A DNA stretch of 64,000 nt from Nocardia goodfellowii (lineage in GTDB: Bacteria > Actinomycetota > Actinomycetes > Mycobacteriales > Mycobacteriaceae), in assembly GCF_017875645.1 (NCBI RefSeq), contig NZ_JAGGMR010000001.1, positions 6,262,001 through 6,326,000 on the forward strand, read 5' to 3'. Positions within the stretch are counted from its first letter, which is position 1; each line of letters starts with the position of its first letter. Below are positions 56,579 to 64,000 of the stretch, in pieces. The notes below the pieces were generated by a model. That model did not search any database. It was not told where the DNA came from and saw nothing but the letters and a program-made list of their open reading frames with translations. The position numbers and the translations under genes are program-made.

Positions 56579-57060
56579 TGTTCCTCCGAGGCGAGCGGTG
56601 CGGGTAGCGGGTCAGCGATCTGTTCGGCTGCCGGAGTCGCCACCACCTGAGGATCCCCCTGCCCCGTTCCGGTCGCCGTCTCAGCGACGGCAGGGTCCGC
56701 GACCGGATCGCCGGCCGGGGTCTCGGCCGGAAGATAAGTGCTGGCAGCACCGCTGAGCGCGAAGGTCGACCCCGCACCGATCACGATGGCCGCGCCGAGT
56801 CCAACTATCCAACCGGCCGCCGCTTGCAACCCCACCACCATCATCGCGACAGCTACGCGAAGAAGGACATTGCTGCACAGCCAGAACATGAAGGTAGGAA
56901 AGAGCGGTTCGCCTTCTTTCACGGCTTCACCTTTGCCCCGCCACGGGTATCGAACTGTCTTACGGGTGAATTGCCACAACTCGTACGTGGCGGCCGCAAT
57001 GGCCGCAACACCGCCGGCCGCGGCGTACTCGGCGACGGCCGATACGTCCATACCCGGCAT
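56563..57060 (-). CDS. Membrane protein with two to three helices, 165 residues
   Basis: Hydrophobic segments lie at about residues 8-25 (YAAAGGVAAIAAATYELW), 55-85 (MFWLCSNVLLRVAVAMMVVG) and 85-105 (GWIVGLGAAIVIGAG). The C-terminal 60 residues are acidic and proline/alanine-rich. It overlaps the WD40 gene and follows a small gene by 2 bases. An ATG at 57051 is an alternative start. Family not recognised. Confidence 0.65.
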   Translation of the reverse strand: MPGMDVSAVAEYAAAGGVAAIAAATYELWQFTRKTVRYPWRGKGEAVKEGEPLFPTFMFWLCSNVLLRVAVAMMVVGLQAAAGWIVGLGAAIVIGAGSTFALSGAASTYLPAETPAGDPVADPAVAETATGTGQGDPQVVATPAAEQIADPLPAPLASEEQWRQS

Positions 57061-57062
57061 TA

Positions 57063-57305
57063 TTACTGAAAACTCTTGCGTCCGAAGCCATACAGTCGTG
57101 GTGCTACACCCCGATGACGCTGTGCAGCGGGTGGTGCATGCTGTACGAATAGTCGCACGGACTTGATCTGCTCGTAGAAGCCGCTCTCCTGGAGGTCGCG
57201 GCTGTTCGCGTGACCATAGCGGTCAGCTTGAGCGAGATAGCCGTAGCTCGTCTCGCCAGTCTGGTTGGGACCCTTGTAGTCGATGGTGGCAGCCTGGACA
57301 GTCAT
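57063..57305 (-). CDS. Small 80-residue protein of the WD40 operon
   Basis: The protein begins MTVQAATIDYKGPNQTGETS and contains YGYLAQADRYGHANSRDLQE, rich in Tyr, Gln and Gly; the C-terminus is basic. GGAGG sits 7 bases before the ATG inside the end of the upstream gene, so the two are coupled. Unknown function. Confidence 0.55.
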   Translation of the reverse strand: MTVQAATIDYKGPNQTGETSYGYLAQADRYGHANSRDLQESGFYEQIKSVRLFVQHAPPAAQRHRGVAPRLYGFGRKSFQ

Positions 57306-57308
57306 CGC

Positions 57309-57446
57309 TCAGCCCTCCTCTGCTCGCCCCGCGGCGCTGAGCCGCCTGATCCTTTGCACGACGTAGCCGGTCAGCGTGGCCTGATCGGGGCGGGCCAGTG
57401 CCCGCGGTATGACCTCGTCGACGTCGTACCATGGCAGTTGCGGCAT
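57309..57446 (-). CDS. 45-residue protein opening the WD40 operon
   Basis: The sequence is MPQLPWYDVDEVIPRALA followed by RPDQATLTGYVVQRIRRL and a short tail. GAGG is 9 bases before the ATG. The neat coupling to the next gene supports it. It may be a helical adaptor. No family recognised. Confidence 0.5.
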   Translation of the reverse strand: MPQLPWYDVDEVIPRALARPDQATLTGYVVQRIRRLSAAGRAEEG

Positions 57447-57569
57447 CCCGGTGCACCTCGAGATGCACGCGCTGGCACCCGCGGCAGGGCGCTTCAGACG
57501 CCGCTTCGGCCGATGCGCTGAACTGAACGACCCGCCGCGCGACAATACTGTGCGGTCGGCCGAGCACCC

Positions 57570-58526
57570 TTACGGCCGTCGCCTTTGCTGCTGGGCAAGG
57601 TAGGCGGCCCGCCCAGCGGCAATCGCGTGCGCGAGCGCGACAGCGGCGCCGGCTTGATCGGGCGCGCGAAAGACGACCGTGGAAGCGACTGCGGCGCAAC
57701 CCATTTCCATGGCCTGACACGCGTGGGCCGCCGTGCCGGTCCCCGCGCCCAGGATGACCGGAACCTCAACGCGGTTTAATACCGCAGCAAACCTGTCGAG
57801 GTCCGTGATGCCCCGTCCGGACCCGCTCGGCGACCCTTCCAGTACAAGTCCGGCACAGCCGATCGCGACCAGATCGGCCGCGACGTCCGGGTCGGCAAGG
57901 ATGCGGGGATAGACGTGAAAGCCATCCTCGACCAGCTGCTCCGCCGCCGCGATCAGGCCACCGGCATCCGGGGCATCATCGGCGGTGACGATCAGCTGCA
58001 CCCACCGGGCACCGACGATGTCACCCCCGTGCCGCGCTGCGACGACGGCGGCGCGAGCATCCTGGCATCCGGAGGTGTGGGGCAGGATGCGCACGCCTTG
58101 GTCGAGCAGCAGATCAACGACATCGCGCAGTACGTCTGGGGTTTCGGGGCTGGCTTTGATGGTCGCGGATTGGATCCCCGACGCCTGGGTGACAGCCGCG
58201 AGATAGGTGAGGTCGGCGTTCTCGGGAATGGCGAACATCAACCGTGACTCGAGTTCGTGCTCGCCCAGTTGCCACGGATCGGGCGTCCGGCTCTGAACCG
58301 CGCCGGGCTTCAAGCTGATCGCGCACAACTCCAACCCCTCGGTGAGCGCGTAGTCGTGCCAGTCCGCGCGGCGCACGATACGGCCCCGGACCGACACCGA
58401 GACCGCGTCGGCCGAATACCCTGCGCTGTGCAGGAACCCGGCAATACTCACCGGTGCGCACAGCCGATGCCGAGCCCGGTTGACAGTCACCGTGACCGTA
58501 TCCGCGGTGCGGGCGGGTTCAGGCAT
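57570..58526 (-). CDS. Fused ThiS-ThiG-like protein lacking both key catalytic features
   Basis: The protein has 318 residues. Residues 10-75 look like the sulfur carrier ThiS (RGRIVRRADWHDYALTEGLE) but end ISLKPGAVQS, without the Gly-Gly needed for thiocarboxylation. Residues 85-310 look like thiazole synthase ThiG: LPHTSGCQDAR replaces LPNTAGC, the phosphate loop GSPSGSGRGI is intact (231-240), and AGTGT with AMEMGCAAV follow. The ThiG lysine in W-I-K-L-E-V is replaced by Gln177 (WVQLIV), and the D-A-G-I-G aspartate by Gly. It cannot perform normal thiazole synthesis. It overlaps the alpha-oxoamine synthase by 8 bases. I infer a repurposed (beta-alpha)8 barrel acting on the product of that enzyme. 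Confidence 0.8.
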   Translation of the reverse strand: MPEPARTADTVTVTVNRARHRLCAPVSIAGFLHSAGYSADAVSVSVRGRIVRRADWHDYALTEGLELCAISLKPGAVQSRTPDPWQLGEHELESRLMFAIPENADLTYLAAVTQASGIQSATIKASPETPDVLRDVVDLLLDQGVRILPHTSGCQDARAAVVAARHGGDIVGARWVQLIVTADDAPDAGGLIAAAEQLVEDGFHVYPRILADPDVAADLVAIGCAGLVLEGSPSGSGRGITDLDRFAAVLNRVEVPVILGAGTGTAAHACQAMEMGCAAVASTVVFRAPDQAGAAVALAHAIAAGRAAYLAQQQRRRP

Positions 58527-59817
58527 GGCCGGTTTCCCTGTCCGGTTGGGTGATGATGATGTTCTGGTCGACGAGGGCGCTGAGGGTGCCGCAGAGTCGT
58601 TCGACGTGGTCGGTGGTGTTTGCGGCCGTCATCTGGATCCGGAAACCCGCCTCCTTCTTCGGGACCAGCGGGTAGGCGGCCACGGTGACGTAGATGCCGT
58701 TGTCCCACAACAGTTCCGCGGCTTGCGGAACCTTCTCCGGTTCGGCGACGGGAATCTCGATGATCGGTGAGCCAGAGACGTTCGGGGTGCCGATGCCGAG
58801 CGCGTCGAGATGGTCCAGAACGCGGCGGGTCTTGCCGTAGAGATCGGCGCGGATGAGGTCGCCGTCACGGTCGTTGACCTCGAACCCCGCCAGCACCCCG
58901 GCCAGCGACGCGGTCGGCGACGGCCCGGAGTAGAGATAGGGCGGAGCGCTGTATTTGAGCTTCTCCTTCAGGGCGGTCGGTAGTGCGATGAACGCCAAGA
59001 TCGCGGAGTAGGCCTTGGAGAAACCACCGACAAGGATGAGGTTGTCGTAGCCTTGGTCGAGGTGGCGGACCACACTGTTGCCGCGATATCCGTAAGGCAG
59101 TGCGGGCGAGGGGTTTTCGCCCAGAACACCGAATCCGTGCGCATCGTCGACATACAGAATCGCACCCTGGCGCTCGCACAAGGCGGTCATTTCCGCCAGA
59201 GGCGGCACATTGCCGGTCATGCTGTTGAGCCCGTCGAGGCAGACCAGCAACGGCTGCCCCGCGCCGATCGCGGCCCGCGCTTTGCGGAGTTGGTCCGCGA
59301 AAGCGTCGAGGTCTTCTTGGCGGAACCGTTCGAGGTAGGTGCCCTGGTTCTTGGCGATGACCGCGGTGTCGTACAGGGTCTTGTGCGCTCGCCGTTCCAG
59401 CAAGATCGCACCGCCCTCGGCGAGCATCGGCAACACCGCGGTGTGGATGAGCGTAATCGTCGGCAGGACAAGGGAATCCGCGGCGTGCAAAAGATCGGTG
59501 AGGCGCTCCTCGATCTCGGGGTAGAGCGCGGGATTGCCCAGCAGACGCGACCAGCTCGGGTGCGTGCCCCAGCGCTCGATCGCCTCCTGGGAGGCGGCGA
59601 TGATCTCCTGGTTCAAGTCGAAGCCGAGGTAGTTGCAGGAGGCGAAGTCGGCGAGCCACTTGTCGCCGATTCGGATGTTGCGTCCGTCGACCTCCTCGAT
59701 GGTGGCGTCGTACATGGTGGTCTGTTCTCCGGTGCTGTCGAGATCGCCGGCCCCGGAGTCGATTCGGGCGGTCAGTCGGCTCATCGCGGAGTTGCCGGGG
59801 TGCTCGGAAGATGTCAC
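58519..59817 (-). CDS. Alpha-oxoamine synthase (BioF/KBL/CqsA-like)
   Basis: The protein has 432 residues from the GTG at 59817, which overlaps the ureohydrolase stop (GTGA) and has GGAGA upstream. FASCNYLGFD (about 58-67), WSRLLGNPALYPEIEERL, VDDAHGFGVLGE (223-234) and the PLP lysine in GGFSKAYSA (Lys268) are intact. The family condenses an amino acid with an acyl-CoA or acyl carrier, releasing CO2, to make an alpha-amino ketone. No bio genes are near, so biotin synthesis is unlikely. The partners suggest a specialised metabolite or signal. Confidence 0.85.
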   Translation of the reverse strand: MTSSEHPGNSAMSRLTARIDSGAGDLDSTGEQTTMYDATIEEVDGRNIRIGDKWLADFASCNYLGFDLNQEIIAASQEAIERWGTHPSWSRLLGNPALYPEIEERLTDLLHAADSLVLPTITLIHTAVLPMLAEGGAILLERRAHKTLYDTAVIAKNQGTYLERFRQEDLDAFADQLRKARAAIGAGQPLLVCLDGLNSMTGNVPPLAEMTALCERQGAILYVDDAHGFGVLGENPSPALPYGYRGNSVVRHLDQGYDNLILVGGFSKAYSAILAFIALPTALKEKLKYSAPPYLYSGPSPTASLAGVLAGFEVNDRDGDLIRADLYGKTRRVLDHLDALGIGTPNVSGSPIIEIPVAEPEKVPQAAELLWDNGIYVTVAAYPLVPKKEAGFRIQMTAANTTDHVERLCGTLSALVDQNIIITQPDRETGHA

Positions 59818-60842
59818 GGGTTTCTCCCTGGACGGTCGTCGAGTAGGGGGCGTTCGGGGGGCCAAGCGTCACCGGTGCTGAGCTGCCGGCGGCGCCAGGC
59901 GATTCCGGAGAGCGCTTCGAGGATCACGCGGTTGGCCAGGTAGGCCGTGGTTTCGGCATGGTCGTAGGGCGGGCTGACCTCGACGATTTCGATCCCGGCC
60001 AGCGGGAGTTGCTGGGCGAGGGCGCGGACCGAGTCCAGGAGTTCACGGGAGGTGAACCCGCCCGGCTCGGGCGTGCCGGTGCCGGGCGCGGCAGCGGGAT
60101 CGGCGACGTCGATATCGATCGAGAGATAGACAGCGCTTGCGTATGCGGTCGCGGCCGCCATAGTTTCGGTCAGCACCGCGGGCAGGCCGCGGGCGCCGAT
60201 CTCGCTCATCTCGTAGGAACGCAGCCCGTTGGCGGCCATCCAGGCCAAGGCCGGCGGAGCGGGCCAGTAGCCGCGCAGGCCGATCTGGATCAGGTCGGCA
60301 CCGTGCACGGTGGCTTCTTCGACGAGGCGGCGCATCTGCGTGCCGTGGGCCTCCCGAAGTCCGAACTGGGTGTCGTCGGTGTCGGCGTGGGCGTCGAAGT
60401 GCACCAGCGCGGTTCGTTCGGGTCGTCGGTGCGCGGCCAGAGCCCGCATCGTCCCCAGCGAAATGGTGTGATCGCCACCGAGTACGACAGGGATGGCATC
60501 GGCCGAGAGCACGCTGGTGACGGCTTCCCGCAGCCGGTTCATACTCTCGGATGTGTCGCCGGGCGGCATTTCGATGTCGCCACCATCGACTACCCGCAGA
60601 TCGGTCAGCGGGTCCACGCGCAAGGCCAGGTGTGGGCGCACACCATCCCAGGGTGCGCAGTCCGCGCCCCGAATCGCGTTGGGCCCGAACCGCGCTCCCG
60701 GGCGATGCGAGGTACCGGCGTCGAAAGGCGCACCCAGGATCACCACGTCGGCGATACCGTTTCGCAGCTCGCGCAACTCGACGGCAGGCACCCCGAGAAA
60801 GGTGAAGGCCGGACCGAACATGCTCCGGTGAGGACTGGTCAT
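59814..60842 (-). CDS. Agmatinase-family ureohydrolase
   Basis: The protein has 342 residues from the ATG at 60842 (AAGGAGG upstream). All Mn-binding residues are present: GGDH (His125), DAHAD (150-154) and SIDIDV (Asp243, Asp245). The family hydrolyses a guanidino group to an amine and urea. The substrate (agmatine, guanidinobutyrate or a pathway intermediate) cannot be told. Coupling to the oxoamine synthase suggests the amine produced, or its guanidino precursor, is used in that pathway. Confidence 0.9.
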   Translation of the reverse strand: MTSPHRSMFGPAFTFLGVPAVELRELRNGIADVVILGAPFDAGTSHRPGARFGPNAIRGADCAPWDGVRPHLALRVDPLTDLRVVDGGDIEMPPGDTSESMNRLREAVTSVLSADAIPVVLGGDHTISLGTMRALAAHRRPERTALVHFDAHADTDDTQFGLREAHGTQMRRLVEEATVHGADLIQIGLRGYWPAPPALAWMAANGLRSYEMSEIGARGLPAVLTETMAAATAYASAVYLSIDIDVADPAAAPGTGTPEPGGFTSRELLDSVRALAQQLPLAGIEIVEVSPPYDHAETTAYLANRVILEALSGIAWRRRQLSTGDAWPPERPLLDDRPGRNP

Positions 60843-60878
60843 CGGCACCTCCTTGCCGCCGCCACTACAACGCGTGGC

Positions 60879-61157
60879 TCAGCTGTTCACGTTGTCGCGG
60901 TGCGCGACATAGGCCCAGGTGCGCATCACCTGGGCCACACAATCCGCGGAGCGGGTGAGGGGGTCGTCGTGCTCGAAGGCTGTAAGAGATGACCGGAGCG
61001 ATCTGCTTTGCCCCTGAGTTTGAAACCCCGCTGGCGAGAACAGCTTCCAGACCTCGAGGCCGGGCCGTTTCGCGCGGGCGGTGATAACCAGGAGGTCCGC
61101 GCCGACATGAGTTTCCGGGTCAAGGGTGGCCGATTCGGTGAAAAGTTCTGAGGTCAT
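60879..61157 (-). CDS. Small 92-residue protein heading the oxoamine-synthase operon
   Basis: From the ATG at 61157 the sequence is MTSELFTESATLDPETHVGA ... GLEVWKLFSP ... WAYVAHRDNVNS. It has no signal peptide, no D-S-L carrier motif and no obvious precursor-peptide core. It lies 36 bases upstream of the ureohydrolase. An ATG at 61196 is an alternative start. Function unknown. Confidence 0.5.
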   Translation of the reverse strand: MTSELFTESATLDPETHVGADLLVITARAKRPGLEVWKLFSPAGFQTQGQSRSLRSSLTAFEHDDPLTRSADCVAQVMRTWAYVAHRDNVNS

Positions 61158-61175
61158 ACAGGTCTCACTTGCCTG

Positions 61176-61217
61176 GACATCATGTCTAACCTGCATAACC
61201 CGACAAACCCTGCATAA
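61176..61217 (-). promoter_or_regulatory. Putative promoter/operator of the oxoamine-synthase operon
   Basis: On the minus strand TTATGCAGG occurs twice, 19 bases apart (at 61209-61217 and 61190-61198), about two helical turns. Just downstream is the palindrome GACAT-C-ATGTC (61176-61186). The cluster sits 20-60 bases upstream of the small gene at 61157, a plausible activator and operator site. Confidence 0.45.
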
Positions 61218-61274
61218 ACGTCGCCGTCTGCGTGTCGCCGGTGTTTCCCGCCGCCGAATCGAACAGTTACGAAA

Positions 61275-62000
61275 TCATTGGCCTCCGGCCGGACTACCGC
61301 CACCGACGACAGGCGTGAGCCCCAACGGGTCGGGCTGTTCGTGCGCGGTCAGCAATAGATCATCGAACTGGGTTCGAACTTTGACCGGAGCACCGTGAAG
61401 GCCATCGACCGCGTTCAAGATTTTGGCGGCCAGGACCCGCAGCTTGGTATTGGTCTCCTGCGAACGCCAGCGCAGCACCCGGAAGGCCTGCTCGGCGTTG
61501 ATACCGTAAACGAACATCAACACCCCCTTGGCCTGATCGATCACCGCCCGCGCCTCGACCAATTCCGGCAGCACCTCATTGAGAATTTCTTGACGGGACT
61601 GATCCAACGGGGTGGTCAGGTCGATGTAGTAACCACTGGAACCCACCACCGTCCCGGCGTTGTCGTGCATCAACTCCCCGACCACCAGGACATAGCGGAT
61701 CGTCCCGGCGGTGTCGATGATGCGGTGCCGTGAGCAGAACGCCTGACGTAAGCGCACCGCGGTAGCGAGAGCCTCGGCGACGGTGTCGCGATCGGCAGGA
61801 TGTTTGTGCGCGAGCAGCAAAGCGGTAGTCGGTTCGACCGCACCCGGTAGGTAACCGTGCAAGGCAAAGACCTCATCGGACCATTCCCAACGTTGATCAG
61901 CGAACCAGAACCGGAACCCGCCCGTCACATAAGGACCGTCGACGGCACTCCGCCCTGGAGTTGCCCGTCCCGAGCCGGCAGATGAAGGCGGTTTGGCCAT
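61275..62000 (-). CDS. PAS-ANTAR regulator
   Basis: The protein has 241 residues. A PAS domain (about 28-130) has WSDEVFALHGYLPGAVEPTT and RIIDTAGTIRYVLVVGELMH. The C-terminal ANTAR domain (about 145-205) has ARAVIDQAKGVLMFVYGINA and AFRVLRWRSQETNTKLRVLA. ANTAR proteins bind hairpin pairs in leader RNA and prevent transcription termination. It precedes the biosynthetic genes by 117 bases on the same strand and may control them. Confidence 0.85.
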   Translation of the reverse strand: MAKPPSSAGSGRATPGRSAVDGPYVTGGFRFWFADQRWEWSDEVFALHGYLPGAVEPTTALLLAHKHPADRDTVAEALATAVRLRQAFCSRHRIIDTAGTIRYVLVVGELMHDNAGTVVGSSGYYIDLTTPLDQSRQEILNEVLPELVEARAVIDQAKGVLMFVYGINAEQAFRVLRWRSQETNTKLRVLAAKILNAVDGLHGAPVKVRTQFDDLLLTAHEQPDPLGLTPVVGGGSPAGGQ

Positions 62001-62204
62001 ACCTGATTATGGACTTTTATCTCGCAGAAGAGCGTCCCCGATAACGGTGTGCCTGCCACCAGGGCGAGTCGCGATATTCCGTGCGTCTGCTGCCTTTCCC
62101 ATCAACTGGGTTCCTTCGTTCCGCTTCGCGCCGCGGAAAACTGTGAGCCTGCTGTTGTCCCGACGTAATTCCTCCGCCGAGTTGTCGACGAGGATATTTA
62201 CAGC

Positions 62205-62400
62205 GTGCAATCGCCGCGATGCCCGTTGTTCGGCGCCGGAACCCGCACAGCCAGCGAAAACGCTACCTTCCACTCCGAGCACGGCACGCTGACCGCGGAG
62301 GGTGCCCTGATCCAGCCCGGCGACACGGCGTACCTCAGAGCTGTCGGCGCGGGCATCAATTTGATCGTCGAGGGTGTTGGCATCGAGGTGCGGGTCATCG
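62205..62400 (+). pseudogene. Possible cupin/pirin C-terminal remnant
   Basis: A plus-strand frame reads TLTAEGALIQPGDTAYLRAV then GINLIVEGVGIEVRVIGG, the strand pattern of a pirin/cupin C-terminal barrel. No N-terminal part is present and the frame runs into the convergent Clp-N-like gene. The rest of 62001-62394 shows no gene. Confidence 0.25.
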
Positions 62401-62742
62401 GCGGATCGAGCGCCAGCAGAATATGTCGGTAACCCGTCGAGGTTGGTCGGCTTCGACGTGACTGGCCGCTACGACGTTGATCAATGCCTGCTGCCACTGC
62501 GTCACCGTCTGGGCGTCGTTTCCGGCCGTCCGGGCTGTCGAATATGGATTCTCGAGGATCGCGAGCGCGACATGTTCGATCCGCACCTGCTGTTGGCCGG
62601 CGGCGTTGGCGATATCCACCGCGCGTTGCAGCACCCGCTCGAGGTCGGCGGTGACCCATCCTTGGAGTCGCGTCGCGTGCGCAGACAGTGTCGGATCCGG
62701 GGTGGTTGGTTCGCTGGGGCTGGCAGCGGCCGTCGTCGTCAC
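62395..62742 (-). CDS. Small Clp-N-like protein
   Basis: From the GTG at 62742 (GGAGG 7 bases upstream) the protein has 115 residues. VLQRAVDIANAAGQQQVRIE and HVALAILENPYSTART resemble one repeat of the Clp ATPase N-terminal domain (x-A-x-x-x-A-x-x-x-G-H-x-x-I-x-x-E-H-L-L-x-A-L). It could be an adaptor that mimics ClpC/ClpB substrate-binding domains. It has no ATPase part. Confidence 0.65.
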   Translation of the reverse strand: MTTTAAASPSEPTTPDPTLSAHATRLQGWVTADLERVLQRAVDIANAAGQQQVRIEHVALAILENPYSTARTAGNDAQTVTQWQQALINVVAASHVEADQPRRVTDIFCWRSIRR

Positions 62743-63042
62743 TCTTGTCCTCCGGTCTCGAGCGGTGCGATCAGGATGGCTTGCAGGGACTGGAGCAAGA
62801 GTCCGATGCTCAGCCCAGGCGTGAAAACGCCTGAGCAGGGCGCTGATTTCACCATTGTGCACCCGGGCTGTGCAAAGCCCTACAAACAAACCGCAAGGGC
62901 ACGCGACAACGGGATTCAATGGACGAGGTGCCTCTTTCACCACCCTCGCGGAAGAGCCTGGAACCGCTCACAGGTCGTCTGGCTGGGACCTCGTCGCTCA
63001 TCGCAGAAGCCACGGCACTGCTCCCGCTCGTGGGTGAGTTCA

Positions 63043-63765
63043 TCACTTTTCGGGATCAGGATCGAAACGCAGCCGACGCGCCACCACATCGGCGGCGACC
63101 TCGGCCAAGGTGTGCCCACACCCGCACGCGTGGGCCTGCAGACGGGCGTAGGCATCGCGCACCGGTATCCCCAACTGCGCGGCCACCATCCCGCTGGCCT
63201 GATGGATTTCGCGGGTGCGGGCCGTCGTATTCCACCACTGACCCAACACAGCCGCTGGATCGACAAGAGAGCCGCTTTGATCCGATAGCAGGATCATCGT
63301 CACCATCGTGGTGACCGCGGACACTGCCGCCCACTGTGCTCGATCCAAGCAACCAGGCGTCTCTCTGAACAGATCCAGGACTCCGAGCTGGGCCGCGCCC
63401 ACCCGCAGCGGTATCGAAAACACAGCGCCGATTTCGCCGAGCTCCATGCCCGCACCGAGCAGCGGCCATCGATGCGGGATCACCGCCGAGTGCTCGACCA
63501 CGACCACCTCGCCGCACGCTGCGGCGTCGAATCCGGGGCCCTGGCCCGCGGCGGCCTGCAACGCCTCGAACCGGCCGGCGGCGGGATCGCTGGCGCACAA
63601 TACTTCCCAGCCACGTCCTGTCACCTCGACCGAGATCGCGGCGCCCTGCACCGGCAGCACCGCTACGCAAGCCGCACACAGACGCGGCGACCCGAGCGCA
63701 CTACGCGGTAGCGCCGACAAGGCCGCCAGGAAACGTTCCGGGCCCACCGCATCGGCACCGCTCAC
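63043..63765 (-). CDS. GAF-ANTAR regulator
   Basis: From the GTG at 63765 the protein has 240 residues; GGAGG is 13 bases upstream, so the start is not certain. A GAF domain (about 10-160) contains SIPLRVGAAQLGVLDLFRET. The C-terminal ANTAR domain has EIHQASGMVAAQLGIPVRDA and LAEVAADVVARRLRF. Such proteins sense a ligand or redox state and act on nascent RNA. It is the second ANTAR protein within 3 kb. Confidence 0.8.
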   Translation of the reverse strand: MSGADAVGPERFLAALSALPRSALGSPRLCAACVAVLPVQGAAISVEVTGRGWEVLCASDPAAGRFEALQAAAGQGPGFDAAACGEVVVVEHSAVIPHRWPLLGAGMELGEIGAVFSIPLRVGAAQLGVLDLFRETPGCLDRAQWAAVSAVTTMVTMILLSDQSGSLVDPAAVLGQWWNTTARTREIHQASGMVAAQLGIPVRDAYARLQAHACGCGHTLAEVAADVVARRLRFDPDPEK

Positions 63766-64000
63766 GAGTGCCGCACATCCTCCGAACGACCTACGCGATC
63801 GAGAACGTGGACCGCGCACGGCTGGACCCGGCGGCGGTTTCGCGGTGCAACCCAGCTGATCTCCATGTCCCGATACCCACTGTCCACTCTGTCGGAAGCC
63901 GGCCCCCGGGGAACGAGGCGGCAACAAACAACGCTAGCGTGGAACACGCTCCCTGACAGCAGATTTCAGGCAAACCGCGCACCCACCCGTAATCCCTCAC
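63766..64000. other. Upstream region of the GAF-ANTAR gene to the window edge
   Basis: The open frame of the GAF-ANTAR gene extends to 63927 but lacks domain-like sequence there. Nothing else is recognised up to the window end. Confidence 0.3.

Noticed and set aside
57570..58526. Calling the ThiSG fusion a normal thiamin thiazole synthase
   Set aside because: Gly-Gly and the catalytic lysine are both missing and no other thiamin genes are nearby.
62849..63046. Small minus-strand frame overlapping the end of the GAF-ANTAR gene
   Set aside because: It has a start overlapping the stop, but low-complexity sequence and no ribosome-binding site or motif.

Overview
The window is high-GC actinomycete DNA. 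A complete mce lipid-import operon, ANTAR-type regulators, a SARP regulator, remnants of a salicylate synthase and of an MmpL-type transporter, and frequent ATGA/GTGA gene overlaps point to a mycolate-containing genus. Nocardia is my best guess, but nothing here proves it.

Layout. (1) 1-5.5 kb: the 3' end of a TetR-family regulator, then two copies of a five-helix membrane protein flanking a NorD/NorQ-type maturation pair (VWA protein plus AAA+ ATPase) and two tiny membrane peptides. The same palindrome, TGACT-N2-AGTCA, lies in front of both transcription units. (2) 5.5-9.75 kb: a gene graveyard with frameshifted or truncated pieces of a salicylate synthase, a class III aminotransferase, an MmpL transporter fused in frame to an LmeA-like domain, an aldehyde dehydrogenase and possibly a cytochrome P450. 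(3) 9.8-19.2 kb: an intact mce operon in the unusual order mceA-F, Mce-associated protein, yrbEA, yrbEB. (4) 19.2-26.4 kb: scattered single genes (a possible ricin-type lectin-like protein, a DUF6461 protein, two small secreted proteins), a CocE/NonD hydrolase broken by one frameshift, and more remnants.

(5) 26.4-49.8 kb, minus strand: a 17-gene contractile injection system (phage-tail-like) operon. It encodes sheath, tube, a T4-type hub chaperone, a DUF6760 peptide, three consecutive large hydrophobic proteins, tube adaptor, LysM protein, gpD-like hub, gpV-like spike, a proline-repeat protein in the spike-tip position, gp25, gpJ, a gpI-beta-propeller fusion, a DUF6519-like propeller protein and a VWA protein. 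A SARP regulator precedes the operon. I see no AAA+ ATPase and no classical tape-measure gene in it. (6) 51.0-57.4 kb: two tandem WD40 proteins run divergently from the injection system, and a four-gene minus-strand operon ends in a membrane-anchored WD40 protein.

(7) 57.6-62.0 kb, minus strand: a compact operon of a PAS-ANTAR regulator, a small unknown protein, a ureohydrolase, an alpha-oxoamine synthase and a fused ThiS-ThiG-like protein. The last lacks the ThiS terminal Gly-Gly and the ThiG catalytic lysine, so it probably does something other than thiamin thiazole synthesis. This is my strongest candidate for an undescribed pathway. (8) 62.4-63.8 kb: a small Clp-N-like protein and a GAF-ANTAR regulator.

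All calls come from reading motifs by eye; no database search was run.
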